Shown here piece by piece: positions 43,262-52,413 of a DNA stretch of 64,000 nucleotides; within the stretch, counting starts at the first letter, position 1; every line of letters begins with the position of its first letter. This DNA is from an uncultured Prevotellaceae bacterium (lineage in GTDB: Bacteria; Bacteroidota; Bacteroidia; Bacteroidales; Bacteroidaceae), in the NCBI GenBank assembly GCA_902776475.1, contig CACYQD010000011.1, positions 62,001-126,000 on the forward strand, read 5' to 3'. The translations under genes and the position numbers were made by a program. The notes beneath the pieces are model-generated. The model had not been told where the DNA came from, did no database searches, and was given only the letters and a program-made list of their open reading frames with translations.

Positions 43262-44509
43262 ATGGAACTCATCAAAATCTTCGAAAGGGCCAAAGCTGCC
43301 AGCCGCGAACTGGCACTGATCAACGACGCCCGCAGAAACAGCATCCTGAATGCCGTGGCTGATGCCATCATCGCCGAAAGCGCCACACTGCTGGAGGCCA
43401 ACGCCCGCGACCTGTCGCGGATGGACCGCTCCAACCCGCTCTATGACCGTCTGCTGCTCGACGAGAAGCGTCTGCGCGGCATTGCCGACGACATGCGCCA
43501 TGTGGCCATGCTGCCCAGTCCGCTGGGCAAGACCCTCATCGACAAGACCCTCGACAATGGTCTTCATCTGCGCCGGGTCACCGTACCCTTCGGCGTGATC
43601 GGCATGATCTATGAGGCGCGGCCCAACGTCAGCTTCGACGTCTTCTCCCTCTGTTTCAAGAGTGGAAACGCCTGCGTGCTCAAAGGCGGAAGGGATGCCG
43701 ATGAGTCCAACAAGGCCATCGTCGACCTCATCCACCGCATCCTGCACCGCGAAGAAGTCAACCCCTCGGTGGTGGAGCTCCTTCCCGCCACCCATGAGGC
43801 CACCGGCGAGATGCTCAATGCCGTGGGCTACATCGACCTCTGCATCCCCCGTGGCGGCAAACGGCTCATCGAATTCGTGCGCGACAACGCCCGCGTCCCA
43901 GTCATCGAGACCGGTGCCGGAGTCGTCAACACCTACTTCGACATCGAGGGAGACCTGCAGATCGGCCGTGAGATCGTCAACAACGCCAAGACGCGGCGCG
44001 TGAGTGTCTGCAACGCCCTCGACTGCCTGATCATCCATGAGGGACGCCTGCGCGACCTCGGCGAGCTCTGCGCTCCCCTGATCATCAGCAACGTGGTCAT
44101 CCATGCCGACGAGGCCGCCTATGAGGCCCTCCGCGGGAAATATCCCGATGAACTGCTGCATCATGCCACCGATGACAGTTTCGGAACAGAGTTCATGGAC
44201 TATGCCATGGCCATCCGCACCGTGCCATCCATCGAAGCCGCCATCCGTCATATCAGCCAATATGGCAGCGGTCACAGCGAGAGCATCATCACCGAGAACC
44301 CACAGACCGCCGCTCAGTTTGAAGCCATGGTGGATGCCGCCTGTGTCTATGTCAACGTCCCCACGAGTTTCACCGACGGCGCACAGTTCGGTCTGGGTGC
44401 GGAAATCGGCATCAGTACCCAGAAACTCGGTCCGCGAGGTCCTATGGCCTTGGAGGAAATCACCACCTATAAATGGCTCATCGAGGGACATGGCCAGATC
44501 AGGAAATAG
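43262..44509 (+). CDS. proA: Glutamate-5-semialdehyde dehydrogenase
   Basis: ProA (415 aa) reduces glutamyl-5-phosphate with [45 protein letters not shown] (with the catalytic cysteine) and the C-terminal [20 protein letters not shown] are strong signatures. It follows proB by 37 bp, the usual pair. Confidence 0.96.
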   Translation: MELIKIFERAKAASRELALINDARRNSILNAVADAIIAESATLLEANARDLSRMDRSNPLYDRLLLDEKRLRGIADDMRHVAMLPSPLGKTLIDKTLDNGLHLRRVTVPFGVIGMIYEARPNVSFDVFSLCFKSGNACVLKGGRDADESNKAIVDLIHRILHREEVNPSVVELLPATHEATGEMLNAVGYIDLCIPRGGKRLIEFVRDNARVPVIETGAGVVNTYFDIEGDLQIGREIVNNAKTRRVSVCNALDCLIIHEGRLRDLGELCAPLIISNVVIHADEAAYEALRGKYPDELLHHATDDSFGTEFMDYAMAIRTVPSIEAAIRHISQYGSGHSESIITENPQTAAQFEAMVDAACVYVNVPTSFTDGAQFGLGAEIGISTQKLGPRGPMALEEITTYKWLIEGHGQIRK

Positions 44510-44550
44510 ATTTCTTTCCCATTAACGTGCATTTTTATTATTATTTTATG

Positions 44551-44558
44551 TACTTTTG
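44551..44558 (+). promoter_or_regulatory. Candidate -7 box for argF'
   Basis: TACTTTTG fits TAnnTTTG and lies 28 bp before the argF' start in a 77 bp gap. The -33 region is only T-rich. This suggests that argF' has its own promoter besides read-through. Confidence 0.5.
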
Positions 44559-44586
44559 CAATCCATTATAGTCAAACCACATCAAA

Positions 44587-45570
44587 ATGAGTTCAAAAAT
44601 ACAGACCTTCTTCAATGTAGAAGACCTCGGAGACCTTCGGGCGGCGCTTGACGAAGCCCAAGTCATCAAGAAAGACCGCTATGCGTTCCAGGACCTTGGC
44701 AAGAACAAGACCCTGCTGATGATTTTCTTCAACAACAGCCTGCGCACCCGCCTCTCCACGCAGAAAGCAGCCATGAACCTCGGCATGAACGTCATCGTGC
44801 TCGACGTGAACGCCGGAGCCTGGAAACTGGAGACCGAGCGCGGCGTCATCATGGACGGCGACAAGAGCGAGCACCTGTTGGAGGCCATCCCCGTGATGGG
44901 CAGTTACTGCGACATCATCGCTGTCAGGTCTTTCGCCGGACTCACCGACCGCGAGTTTGACTACGCCGAGACCATCGTCGGACAGTTCGTGCGCTACAGC
45001 GGCCGTCCCGTCATCGCCATGGAGACTGCCACTGTGCATCCCCTCCAAGCCTTCGCCGACCTCATCACCATCGAGGAGTACAAACCCGTGCCACGGCCGA
45101 AGGTGGTCCTCACCTGGGCTCCGCACTGCCGCGCTTTGCCCCAGGCCGTGCCCAACTCCTTCGCCCAGTGGATGAACGCCGCCGACGTGGATCTCGTCAT
45201 CACCCATCCCGAGGGATACGAACTGGATCCGAAATATGTCGGAGGCGCACGTGTGGAATATGACCAGCGCAAAGCCCTCGAAGGCGCCCATTTCGTGTAT
45301 GCCAAGAACTGGAGCTGTCCGGGTGTCACCCGTCCCGAGGACTACGGCAAAATCATCAGCCGCGACATGAGCTGGACCATCGACACCGAACACATGTCAT
45401 GGACCGACAATGGCTATTTCATGCATTGTCTACCCGTCAGGCGTGGCCTCATCGTCACCGATGACGTGATCGAGAGCGACCACTCCATCGTCATCCCCGA
45501 GGCCGCCAACCGCGAGATTTCCGCCCAGACGGTCATCAAAAAGGTACTTGAAGGTCTGACCAACCAGTAA
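44587..45570 (+). CDS. argF': N-acylornithine carbamoyltransferase (N-succinyl- or N-acetylornithine type)
   Basis: This 327 aa enzyme carbamoylates N-acylornithine, the branch used by Bacteroides and Xanthomonas in place of ordinary ornithine. It has NNSLRTRLSTQKAAMNLGMN for carbamoyl phosphate and HCLPVRRG near the C-terminus. From memory, the B. fragilis succinylornithine enzyme has Pro90 in DGDKPEHLLE and the Xanthomonas acetyl enzyme has Glu92 there. The present sequence has Ser94 in DGDKSEHLLE. Lack of the acidic residue favours the succinyl substrate. The acyl group is therefore inferred and not shown. Confidence 0.9.
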   Translation: MSSKIQTFFNVEDLGDLRAALDEAQVIKKDRYAFQDLGKNKTLLMIFFNNSLRTRLSTQKAAMNLGMNVIVLDVNAGAWKLETERGVIMDGDKSEHLLEAIPVMGSYCDIIAVRSFAGLTDREFDYAETIVGQFVRYSGRPVIAMETATVHPLQAFADLITIEEYKPVPRPKVVLTWAPHCRALPQAVPNSFAQWMNAADVDLVITHPEGYELDPKYVGGARVEYDQRKALEGAHFVYAKNWSCPGVTRPEDYGKIISRDMSWTIDTEHMSWTDNGYFMHCLPVRRGLIVTDDVIESDHSIVIPEAANREISAQTVIKKVLEGLTNQ

Positions 45571-45577
45571 TAGAGAC

Positions 45578-46819
45578 ATGGAATCTCGGAGTTTGAAAGA
45601 CCGTATCTGGACCTTCTACTGGTTCCGCATCTATCTTCCTGCCTTCCAAAAGCTGTACCTCCCATTGCGCGTGAGGAAGTTGCGGAACAAGAAGAAGGTG
45701 CGCTTTCTCTTTGTACTCCAAAACCTACCACAGTGGAAAACCGAGCCCCTGTATCTGGCCATGCTCCAGCATCCGCGTTTCGAACCCATCCTGGGTATCA
45801 CCGACTGTATCGAAATCCCCGGAGCGGAAAAAGAGATGGAAGCCTACTGCCAGAGCAAGGGCTATGAATATATTTACCTCGACCCCAAGAAGCCTCTGAA
45901 ACAGGCACATCCCGATGTGGTGATGTTTCAGAAACCCTATAAGAAGCAGGTCTCCCCTGAGCATTTTGTCGACAAGAACCTCAGCATACCCATCGTACTC
46001 GTACCCTATGGCATGGGGACGGTGCTTGAGAGGTGGATCCTCAACCGCTACATGCTCCTGTTGTGCTGGCAGCAATACCACGAGAACCAGAGTATCAATG
46101 ACGAGAAGGCCAAAATCCACCTCGGCCACGGCCAGAATTTCAGGGTCACCGGGTTGCCCATGATGGATATCCTCTGCCAGTCCAAAGAGCATTTCCCTGA
46201 CCCTTGGGGAGACACAGGAGGAAAGAAACGCATCATCTATGCCCCACACCACACCATCGCAGATATCCATGACAAGGGACTGGCTTTCTCCACCTTCCTG
46301 GACAATGGCGAGTTTGTGGTTGAGATGGCCAAAAGATACGAAAAGGAGGCCTATTTCGTCTTCAAGCCCCATCCCCTGCTCTACAAGAAGCTGTTGGAAT
46401 ATTGGGGAAAGGAAAAGACCGACGCCTACTATAACCAATGGCGTTCATTGTCCAACGGCCATATCGAAGAAGGAGAATACCTGGGCCTTTTCAAACATTC
46501 CGATGCCATGATCCACGACTGTGGCTCTTTCACCGTGGAGTATCTCTATACCGGAAAACCCGTGATGTTTCTAATCAACGACGAACACCATGGCGACAAC
46601 CTCTGCACGTATATGAAAGAGGCCTTCGAACTGCATGAGATGGGAAGATGCCACGCAGACATTGAGCAGTTTGTGAAAAACGTCATCGACGGGAAGGATC
46701 CACGCAAGGAAGAACGTGATGAATTCGTCAAACGAGAGTTGACACCACCTCACGGCAAGTCGGCCTGTGAGAACATCATGAACGCCATCCTCGGTCTGAA
46801 CGAATATGCTAAATCCTGA
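45578..46819 (+). CDS. CDP-glycerol glycerophosphotransferase-like protein
   Basis: This 413 aa protein resembles the TagB/TagF family, which transfers glycerol phosphate in wall teichoic acid synthesis. The GT-B-like C-terminal half has YFVFKPHPLLYKKLL and SDAMIHDCGSFTVEYLYTGK, equivalent to the family's conserved active-site histidine and Ser/Thr-Glu segments. Gram-negative members decorate surface glycans with phosphoglycerol-type groups. It starts 7 bp after argF', likely by chance of layout, and leads into a flippase. Donor and acceptor are unknown. Confidence 0.82.
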   Translation: MESRSLKDRIWTFYWFRIYLPAFQKLYLPLRVRKLRNKKKVRFLFVLQNLPQWKTEPLYLAMLQHPRFEPILGITDCIEIPGAEKEMEAYCQSKGYEYIYLDPKKPLKQAHPDVVMFQKPYKKQVSPEHFVDKNLSIPIVLVPYGMGTVLERWILNRYMLLLCWQQYHENQSINDEKAKIHLGHGQNFRVTGLPMMDILCQSKEHFPDPWGDTGGKKRIIYAPHHTIADIHDKGLAFSTFLDNGEFVVEMAKRYEKEAYFVFKPHPLLYKKLLEYWGKEKTDAYYNQWRSLSNGHIEEGEYLGLFKHSDAMIHDCGSFTVEYLYTGKPVMFLINDEHHGDNLCTYMKEAFELHEMGRCHADIEQFVKNVIDGKDPRKEERDEFVKRELTPPHGKSACENIMNAILGLNEYAKS

Positions 46820-46828
46820 TCTTGGCAT

Positions 46829-48298
46829 ATGGGAACGAGTGTGAAGAAAGAGACCCTGTCGGGCATGAAATGGACAGCCATCGAGACCTTTTCTCTCGAT
46901 GGCATCAACTTTGTCCTGGGTCTTCTCCTTGCCCGCATGCTGCTGCCCTCCGACTTCGGAACGGTGGCCATGATCGGCATCTTCATCTCCGTTTCCAACA
47001 CTTTTGCCAGCAGTGGATTCAAGAATGCCCTCATCCGCAAGATTGACCGCACGGAAGTGGATTATTCCACGGTGTTTTATTTCAACATCGTCGTGTCAGT
47101 GATCTGCTACGGCATCCTCTTTGTCTGTGCGCCATGGGTGGCAGACTTCTTCCATACCCCCATTGTCTGCGACATCCTCCGCGTACAGTCGCTGGCCATC
47201 ATCTTCTCCGCTTTCTGTCTGGTGCAGAATGCCAGGCTCACTATTGCCATCGACTTCAAGACTTTGGCCAAGCGCAGTTTGCTGGCCTCGCTCATTTCTG
47301 CCGTGGTGGGCGTGGTGATGGCATACACTGGTTTTGGGGTTTGGTCTCTTGTGGCACAAAATCTTGTGGCCAAGCTCGTCAACACCGTTTTCCTCTGGAC
47401 CTATTGCAAGTGGAAACCGCTGTGGACCTTCTCCTGGAAGTCATTTCATGAATTGTTCTCCTATGGAAGCAAGCTCATGCTTTCCGGACTGCTCAACACG
47501 TTCTACAACAACCTCAACTCCATCGTCATCGGCCGCTATTTCTCCTCCAGCGCCCTGGGCTACTATAACCGAGGAACCAATTTCGCCCGTTTTCCGGTGA
47601 GAACGATGAAAAGTGTCTTGCAGCGTGTCACCTTCCCCATTTTAGCCAAGCTCCAGAACGACGACCATCGATTGGTCGCTGTCTATCGCAAGTATATCCG
47701 CATGACCAGCATGGTGATATTCTTCTCCTGCATCCTGTTGGGGGCAATGGCCAAACCGGTCATCATCTTCCTCATCACCGAGAAGTGGATGAAGTCTATT
47801 ATCTACCTGCAGATTTTCACGTTCTCCATCATGTTCGACCATATCTCGGCCATCAACCTCAACCTGCTGCAGGTGAAAGGACGCTCCGACTTATTCCTTC
47901 GGCTGGAAATCATCAAGAAAGCCATCGCAGTGGGCATTTTGTTCTCCGCCATACCCTTTGGAGTCCTCGGCATCTGTATTTCCAAGGTCATCTATGCTCA
48001 GATAGCCACCTTCATCAACACATATTATACCGGAAAATTGTTCAATCTGGGATACTTCACACAGGTAAAGGATTTTTCCGGTTATTTCTTCAAATCACTG
48101 ATTGCCTGTACGCCGGCATACCTCTTCACGTTTCTTGAGCTACCGCACATTGTCTCCATCTTGTTTGGCCTGATCACCGGTCCTGCTCTTTATTGGCTGA
48201 TGCTGAGGAAAAATGAAGACATGTTGGAACTGATCTCATTGGCCAGAAATGCGATCCACAAGAAAGGCAACAAAGATGCGAAAACCCAGGAAGACTAA
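46829..48298 (+). CDS. Polysaccharide flippase (Wzx/MATE-like)
   Basis: This 489 aa membrane protein has about 12-14 hydrophobic helices and the PST/Wzx pattern: LDGINFVLGLLLARMLLPSD at the N-terminus and RYFSSSALGYYNRGTNFARF in the middle. It most likely flips lipid-linked glycan units across the inner membrane. Nine bases separate it from the CDP-glycerol-transferase-like gene. Its stop overlaps the stop of the convergent LicD gene by 4 bp. Confidence 0.88.
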   Translation: MGTSVKKETLSGMKWTAIETFSLDGINFVLGLLLARMLLPSDFGTVAMIGIFISVSNTFASSGFKNALIRKIDRTEVDYSTVFYFNIVVSVICYGILFVCAPWVADFFHTPIVCDILRVQSLAIIFSAFCLVQNARLTIAIDFKTLAKRSLLASLISAVVGVVMAYTGFGVWSLVAQNLVAKLVNTVFLWTYCKWKPLWTFSWKSFHELFSYGSKLMLSGLLNTFYNNLNSIVIGRYFSSSALGYYNRGTNFARFPVRTMKSVLQRVTFPILAKLQNDDHRLVAVYRKYIRMTSMVIFFSCILLGAMAKPVIIFLITEKWMKSIIYLQIFTFSIMFDHISAINLNLLQVKGRSDLFLRLEIIKKAIAVGILFSAIPFGVLGICISKVIYAQIATFINTYYTGKLFNLGYFTQVKDFSGYFFKSLIACTPAYLFTFLELPHIVSILFGLITGPALYWLMLRKNEDMLELISLARNAIHKKGNKDAKTQED

Positions 48299-49239
48299 TC
48301 CTTACGCAAGCGGAGAAGTTTGAGTATCAGATGCCAACGATGTTTCCAGTTATCCCAGCGGTGGGCATCCTTGACCTCGGCTATCACGTCCAGATAAGAC
48401 CTGTCGGCATCAAGCGCATAGAATCCTCCATGAAATGACGGTGCCTTGGCCGGTGTCATATAGTCACCGTACTGGAGTCTAAGAATCTCATGGTATGCTC
48501 CAGGACAAGGCATCATGATATCCTCAAAAGGAAGATAGACCGTCTCGTCATACCATTTCTTGGGCCTTTTGAAATGCTCGAGATCGTATTTGAACGTCAG
48601 GCAGGAGACATACTCATGATCTTCCACCTTGTTCTGCCTGAACATATCCTCAAACTCCTTGAAACAGGCGGCATGTCCTTTTCCGTTCACATACCTGCGG
48701 TTTTTGAATGCCTTCCAGGTTTTCAAGGGATGGAAGATGGAATAAGTGGCGCGGTAATAATCTCTGAGAATCTGTATCTTTCTTTCCGACTCCGTCATCA
48801 GGTGTTCGAGTTTCTCAGGGTCGTCGGGTACGGCATCGTATGGGAAGACATCAATAAAGATTCCCTGATGGTAATGTTTGTAGATGTCGCGCTCCAAGAC
48901 AGCAGCCGTTCCTTCCATCCTGATTTTTGTCATTCCACCAGGATAGCGGTCAGTATTGCCGTTTTGGAAGAAATAAGGATATTTGAACTCCTCTGCAGCC
49001 ACCTCAAGCAGGCGGTCGTAGTCAGGACGCAAGAGCACCATGTCGATATCGTCATCCCAGGGAATGTATCCATGCTCTCTCACCACACCGAGCAACGTGC
49101 CGCCGTCGGCAAACACCCTCAGGTTGTATTTGTCGCATACCTCGAACAGTTTGTTGAGCAGTTGGAGTTCCACAGCCCAAACTTTCTTCATCTCCTTGGA
49201 GATGGTATATCCCTTCCGGGTCTCTTCTTCTAAATTCAT
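48295..49239 (-). CDS. LicD family phosphotransferase
   Basis: This 314 aa protein has the LicD signature FADGGTLLGVVREHGYIPWD followed by DDIDMVLLRPDYDRLL (about residues 44-78). LicD enzymes transfer phosphocholine or related phospho-groups from CDP donors onto glycans. There is no obvious choline uptake or licC gene in the window, so the transferred group is uncertain. It is 8 bp downstream of the GT2 gene. Confidence 0.88.
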   Translation of the reverse strand: MNLEEETRKGYTISKEMKKVWAVELQLLNKLFEVCDKYNLRVFADGGTLLGVVREHGYIPWDDDIDMVLLRPDYDRLLEVAAEEFKYPYFFQNGNTDRYPGGMTKIRMEGTAAVLERDIYKHYHQGIFIDVFPYDAVPDDPEKLEHLMTESERKIQILRDYYRATYSIFHPLKTWKAFKNRRYVNGKGHAACFKEFEDMFRQNKVEDHEYVSCLTFKYDLEHFKRPKKWYDETVYLPFEDIMMPCPGAYHEILRLQYGDYMTPAKAPSFHGGFYALDADRSYLDVIAEVKDAHRWDNWKHRWHLILKLLRLRKD

Positions 49240-49247
49240 GAGTAGGA

Positions 49248-50267
49248 TTATAAGTCAGAGGTTTTCTTGTAGTGCTTGTACCGCGACCTCAGCAGGATGT
49301 ATCCCGGCAGGAAGAGACGATAGCGGATGACACGGAGCAACCTTTTCTGAAATCGCTGACGAGGGGGCTCGCGATAGAGATAGGCCATGATATCCTTGGT
49401 GTCTCGGATTTCCAGCAATCTCATCTTGAATTCCTGATAGTTGTCTGAAAAACCACAGATACGGTGCAGCATCGGTGTCAACCTGTTCCATATCCTGTCA
49501 GGCATCTGACCGTCAAGAAGTTTTTCTTCATCTATTCGGATGAGCGCCCTCCAGCACTCCACATATTTGCCCCACCGTCCCATCAGTTGCTTGCGGGTGA
49601 TCTGTCCGGGATGCTGCACATAATAATACAGGCATTGGTCAATGATGCTCATCGAATTGATGTGACGCATCACCTCAAAATTAATCGCCATGTCCTCGCC
49701 GAAGGTAAGCCCGAAACCATAAGGCAATGCCTCAAGAATGAAATTCCTCCGGTAAATTTTGCTCCAGAGATAAACGTTCATGCCCGACATCTTGGTCTTC
49801 CTGTCAAAGAGAAAATTGGTTTGAAGAACCTTTCGGATACCCTCTTTGTCGTAACGGCCGACTACAGGCCGATGGTCCTCAATCTCCTTTCCCTCCTTCA
49901 GAGTGACGAAATGGCAGGCCACCAAGTCAAAATCGCCTTCAACGGCCTCTGCCATCAAGGTTTCCACGTAGTTGGATGCGATATAATCGTCTGCGTCGAT
50001 GAAAGCCACATATTCTCCCGTGGCCTTGCGGCATCCGTCAAACCGGGCCTTTGACACCCCTTCGTTTGCCTTGTGGATGACCACGAAGCGGGAATCCTTG
50101 GCGGCGTAAGTGTCGCAGATCGCCCCACTGCTGTCAGGACTTCCATCATCGACCAAGATGACCTCCAGATTGGTGTAAGACTGTGCCACGATGGAGTCGA
50201 GGCATTTCCCGAGAAAAGCCTCGACCTTGTATATCGGTACGATGATGGATACCTTGATTCCGTTCAT
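49248..50267 (-). CDS. Family 2 glycosyltransferase
   Basis: This GT-A enzyme (339 aa from MNGIKVSIIVPIYKV; an ATG at 50285 would add six residues) has VEAFLGKCLDSIVAQSYTNL, ILVDDGSPDSSGAICD and the metal-binding AFIDADDYIASN. It probably adds a sugar to a lipid-linked surface glycan. The C-terminal end is basic and may contact the membrane. It precedes licD in a two-gene operon. Confidence 0.9.
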   Translation of the reverse strand: MNGIKVSIIVPIYKVEAFLGKCLDSIVAQSYTNLEVILVDDGSPDSSGAICDTYAAKDSRFVVIHKANEGVSKARFDGCRKATGEYVAFIDADDYIASNYVETLMAEAVEGDFDLVACHFVTLKEGKEIEDHRPVVGRYDKEGIRKVLQTNFLFDRKTKMSGMNVYLWSKIYRRNFILEALPYGFGLTFGEDMAINFEVMRHINSMSIIDQCLYYYVQHPGQITRKQLMGRWGKYVECWRALIRIDEEKLLDGQMPDRIWNRLTPMLHRICGFSDNYQEFKMRLLEIRDTKDIMAYLYREPPRQRFQKRLLRVIRYRLFLPGYILLRSRYKHYKKTSDL

Positions 50268-50453
50268 AGAGGGTTTGTCAAGCATTTATTCCGCCTTGTG
50301 GTGTGCAAAATTAGCGAAAAATCTCACCAAAGCCAAAATTTATGGAGACAACTCTTCATTTTTTCTTGTAATCTGCAAGAAGCTTTCCTCTCATAGTCAT
50401 ACCCATCTTCTAATTATTTATCAATTCTAATAAAGGTCAGGCATATGCAATCA

Positions 50454-50921
50454 TCAGAAGAAAATATCTACATAATCCACACAAACATCATTTGAACGCT
50501 CCATCTCCTGTAGTCTCCAATACTTCCTTTGGCCTCTTGCCTTGAAGTTGAAAGTGCCATTGCGCTTATATACCTTACCATTATTGAGGTAAGAAACAAG
50601 GCAGGAAATGGTGCCACTGAATTTGAGATGTTTGGCATTGACTATCATAATTGTCCCATCTATCTTCAAGTAATCACCATTCTCCTTGGAACGTTGTTCA
50701 CCTTTGCAGTGCAGGATACCTTTATTATCCTTAGTAATGGTGCATGAACCAAAGTCTTCCCAAGATATCCATTGAAGTGCCAACATATGCTTACCTAAGA
50801 CCTTCCGTTCAGTTTGGCTGACCGAAGTGGTTTTTGTCTTAGATTGAGTGTTTCTTTTTGTCTGAGCACAAACAACAAGTGACAAAGACAACAACATTGA
50901 TAAAATGATTATTTTCCTCAT
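50454..50921 (-). CDS. Small secreted protein of unknown function
   Basis: From MRKIIILSMLLSLSL (155 aa) this has a clear signal peptide with cleavage near VVCAQT. The mature part is basic, with NTQSKTKTTSVSQTERK followed by a predicted beta-rich region (KLKFSGTISCLVSYL type). I recognise no family. An ATG at 50945 would add eight residues before the signal peptide and is less likely. It stands alone between the GT2 and phosphodiesterase genes. Confidence 0.7.
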   Translation of the reverse strand: MRKIIILSMLLSLSLVVCAQTKRNTQSKTKTTSVSQTERKVLGKHMLALQWISWEDFGSCTITKDNKGILHCKGEQRSKENGDYLKIDGTIMIVNAKHLKFSGTISCLVSYLNNGKVYKRNGTFNFKARGQRKYWRLQEMERSNDVCVDYVDIFF

Positions 50922-51065
50922 AGTTTTATAATTGATTTTGAACAATGCAAAGATAAGCTATAATTGTTGCCAATCCCAAAAAAGGTATTGCCTTTGTACG
51001 AAAAGCCCTGTTTATTGTATCAACTATAAAAACCACTTCATAATAATGGTTAAGGCCATAGGACA

Positions 51066-52385
51066 TCATTCTATCCCCAGCAACCGGAGAATCCAAGGGG
51101 CGATGTCCGTCTGGCGGATGGTGTCCTGACGGCTGGAAGTAAAACCAGGCCCATAGGCGATGAGCGTGGTGGCGTCCTGTCCGCTGATGAAGCCATGAGT
51201 ACCACCTTTGCGCTGCGCCACCACCTCACCGGTGCGGTCATTGGTGACCGCCACGCCCACCACGGGTTCCAGTGCCAGTGCCACGGCGGGGTCTGCACCT
51301 TTTTCCGTGAGCTCTTCTTTCTCCACGACGCGGAAAAGTTGGCGCTCACCCTCAGGAAGGTTGTCAAGCAGGCGGCGGATACGGCGGAGGGTCTTGGTGT
51401 CATTGGCCTTGCGCAGGTAGAGGAAGCTGGTGTTGCCACCGCCATAGAAGCATGCTTTCCACTCCCCTCCAGGGCGTTCGCTGAGCAGTCCGGCGCGGGT
51501 GAGCCAGACATTGGGACTGAGCGTCTGGCTGTAGTCGCAGAAGCCATGGTCGCCCGTGACGATGACCACCGTACTGTCGAGGCGATGTGTCAAACGGAGA
51601 TTCTCGATTATCGTCCCCACGGCATGGTCGGCACTCGCCATATCCTGCAACAGTTGTTGGCTCCGTGTGCCCAGGGCATGCTGGCTATAGTCGGTGGTGA
51701 TGAGGTGGATGGTCATCAGGCGCGGCTGGTAGTGGTTCATCAGATAGTTGGCCATGGCAGCGGTGCGCCCATCCCGTTGCAGCGACCCTGCCTGGTAGGT
51801 GATGGTGTCAAGTTTTCCACAGGCGTTACGCTCCAATTCATCGAGGATGCCCAAGGGCGTGCATGACGGTTTGATATATTCCATCTGGTCACAGCTATAG
51901 TCAAGCGACCAAAACTCCGGCACGTTGTAGTCGATATAAGGACTGCCGGTGGAGACCGGCCAGAAGAGCGATGCCGTCTTCATGCCCGCCTCATGCGCGC
52001 GCTGCCATATCGTCGGTACAGCGATGCTGTCGGCATACCAATAGCTGATCCGTGCCGTATCTTTGTTCCAAAGAAACGGACGGTTGTAGAACACCCTGTG
52101 ACGGGCAGGCACCTCCCCCGTGACCAGCGTGGTGTGCGAAGGATAGGTGGCAGCCGGCGGTATGCCTATGACACGGCCGATACGCAAGCCGTCGCGGCTC
52201 ATCATTTTCAGGAATGGCGAAGGCATCTGCGGGTCATCGATCATCTCTGCACGCAGACCGTCGATGGTGACAAGAATCACATAACGGGCAGGGATCGGTG
52301 TCTGAGCCATTGCGGCCGCCACGACGAACGAGAAAAGGAATGACAAGGTCAGTCGCCGGGCAACGAAGGGGAGTATCTTTCTCAT
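51066..52385 (-). CDS. Secreted alkaline-phosphatase-superfamily phosphodiesterase (NPP-like)
   Basis: This 439 aa enzyme has a signal peptide ending near AAAMAQTP. Zinc ligands and nucleophile fit the nucleotide pyrophosphatase/phosphodiesterase group: Asp in VILVTIDGLRAE, Thr in PPAATYPSHTTLVTGEVPAR, Asp and His in LITTDYSQHALG, Asp-His in VIVTGDHGFCDY and His in RKGGTHGFISGQ. It should hydrolyse phosphodiester or phosphoanhydride bonds in the periplasm. It lies 28 bp downstream of susD, so it is part of that locus. Confidence 0.9.
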   Translation of the reverse strand: MRKILPFVARRLTLSFLFSFVVAAAMAQTPIPARYVILVTIDGLRAEMIDDPQMPSPFLKMMSRDGLRIGRVIGIPPAATYPSHTTLVTGEVPARHRVFYNRPFLWNKDTARISYWYADSIAVPTIWQRAHEAGMKTASLFWPVSTGSPYIDYNVPEFWSLDYSCDQMEYIKPSCTPLGILDELERNACGKLDTITYQAGSLQRDGRTAAMANYLMNHYQPRLMTIHLITTDYSQHALGTRSQQLLQDMASADHAVGTIIENLRLTHRLDSTVVIVTGDHGFCDYSQTLSPNVWLTRAGLLSERPGGEWKACFYGGGNTSFLYLRKANDTKTLRRIRRLLDNLPEGERQLFRVVEKEELTEKGADPAVALALEPVVGVAVTNDRTGEVVAQRKGGTHGFISGQDATTLIAYGPGFTSSRQDTIRQTDIAPWILRLLGIE

Positions 52386-52413
52386 GCTTGCAATTTATGT
52401 ACTATATGGAAGG

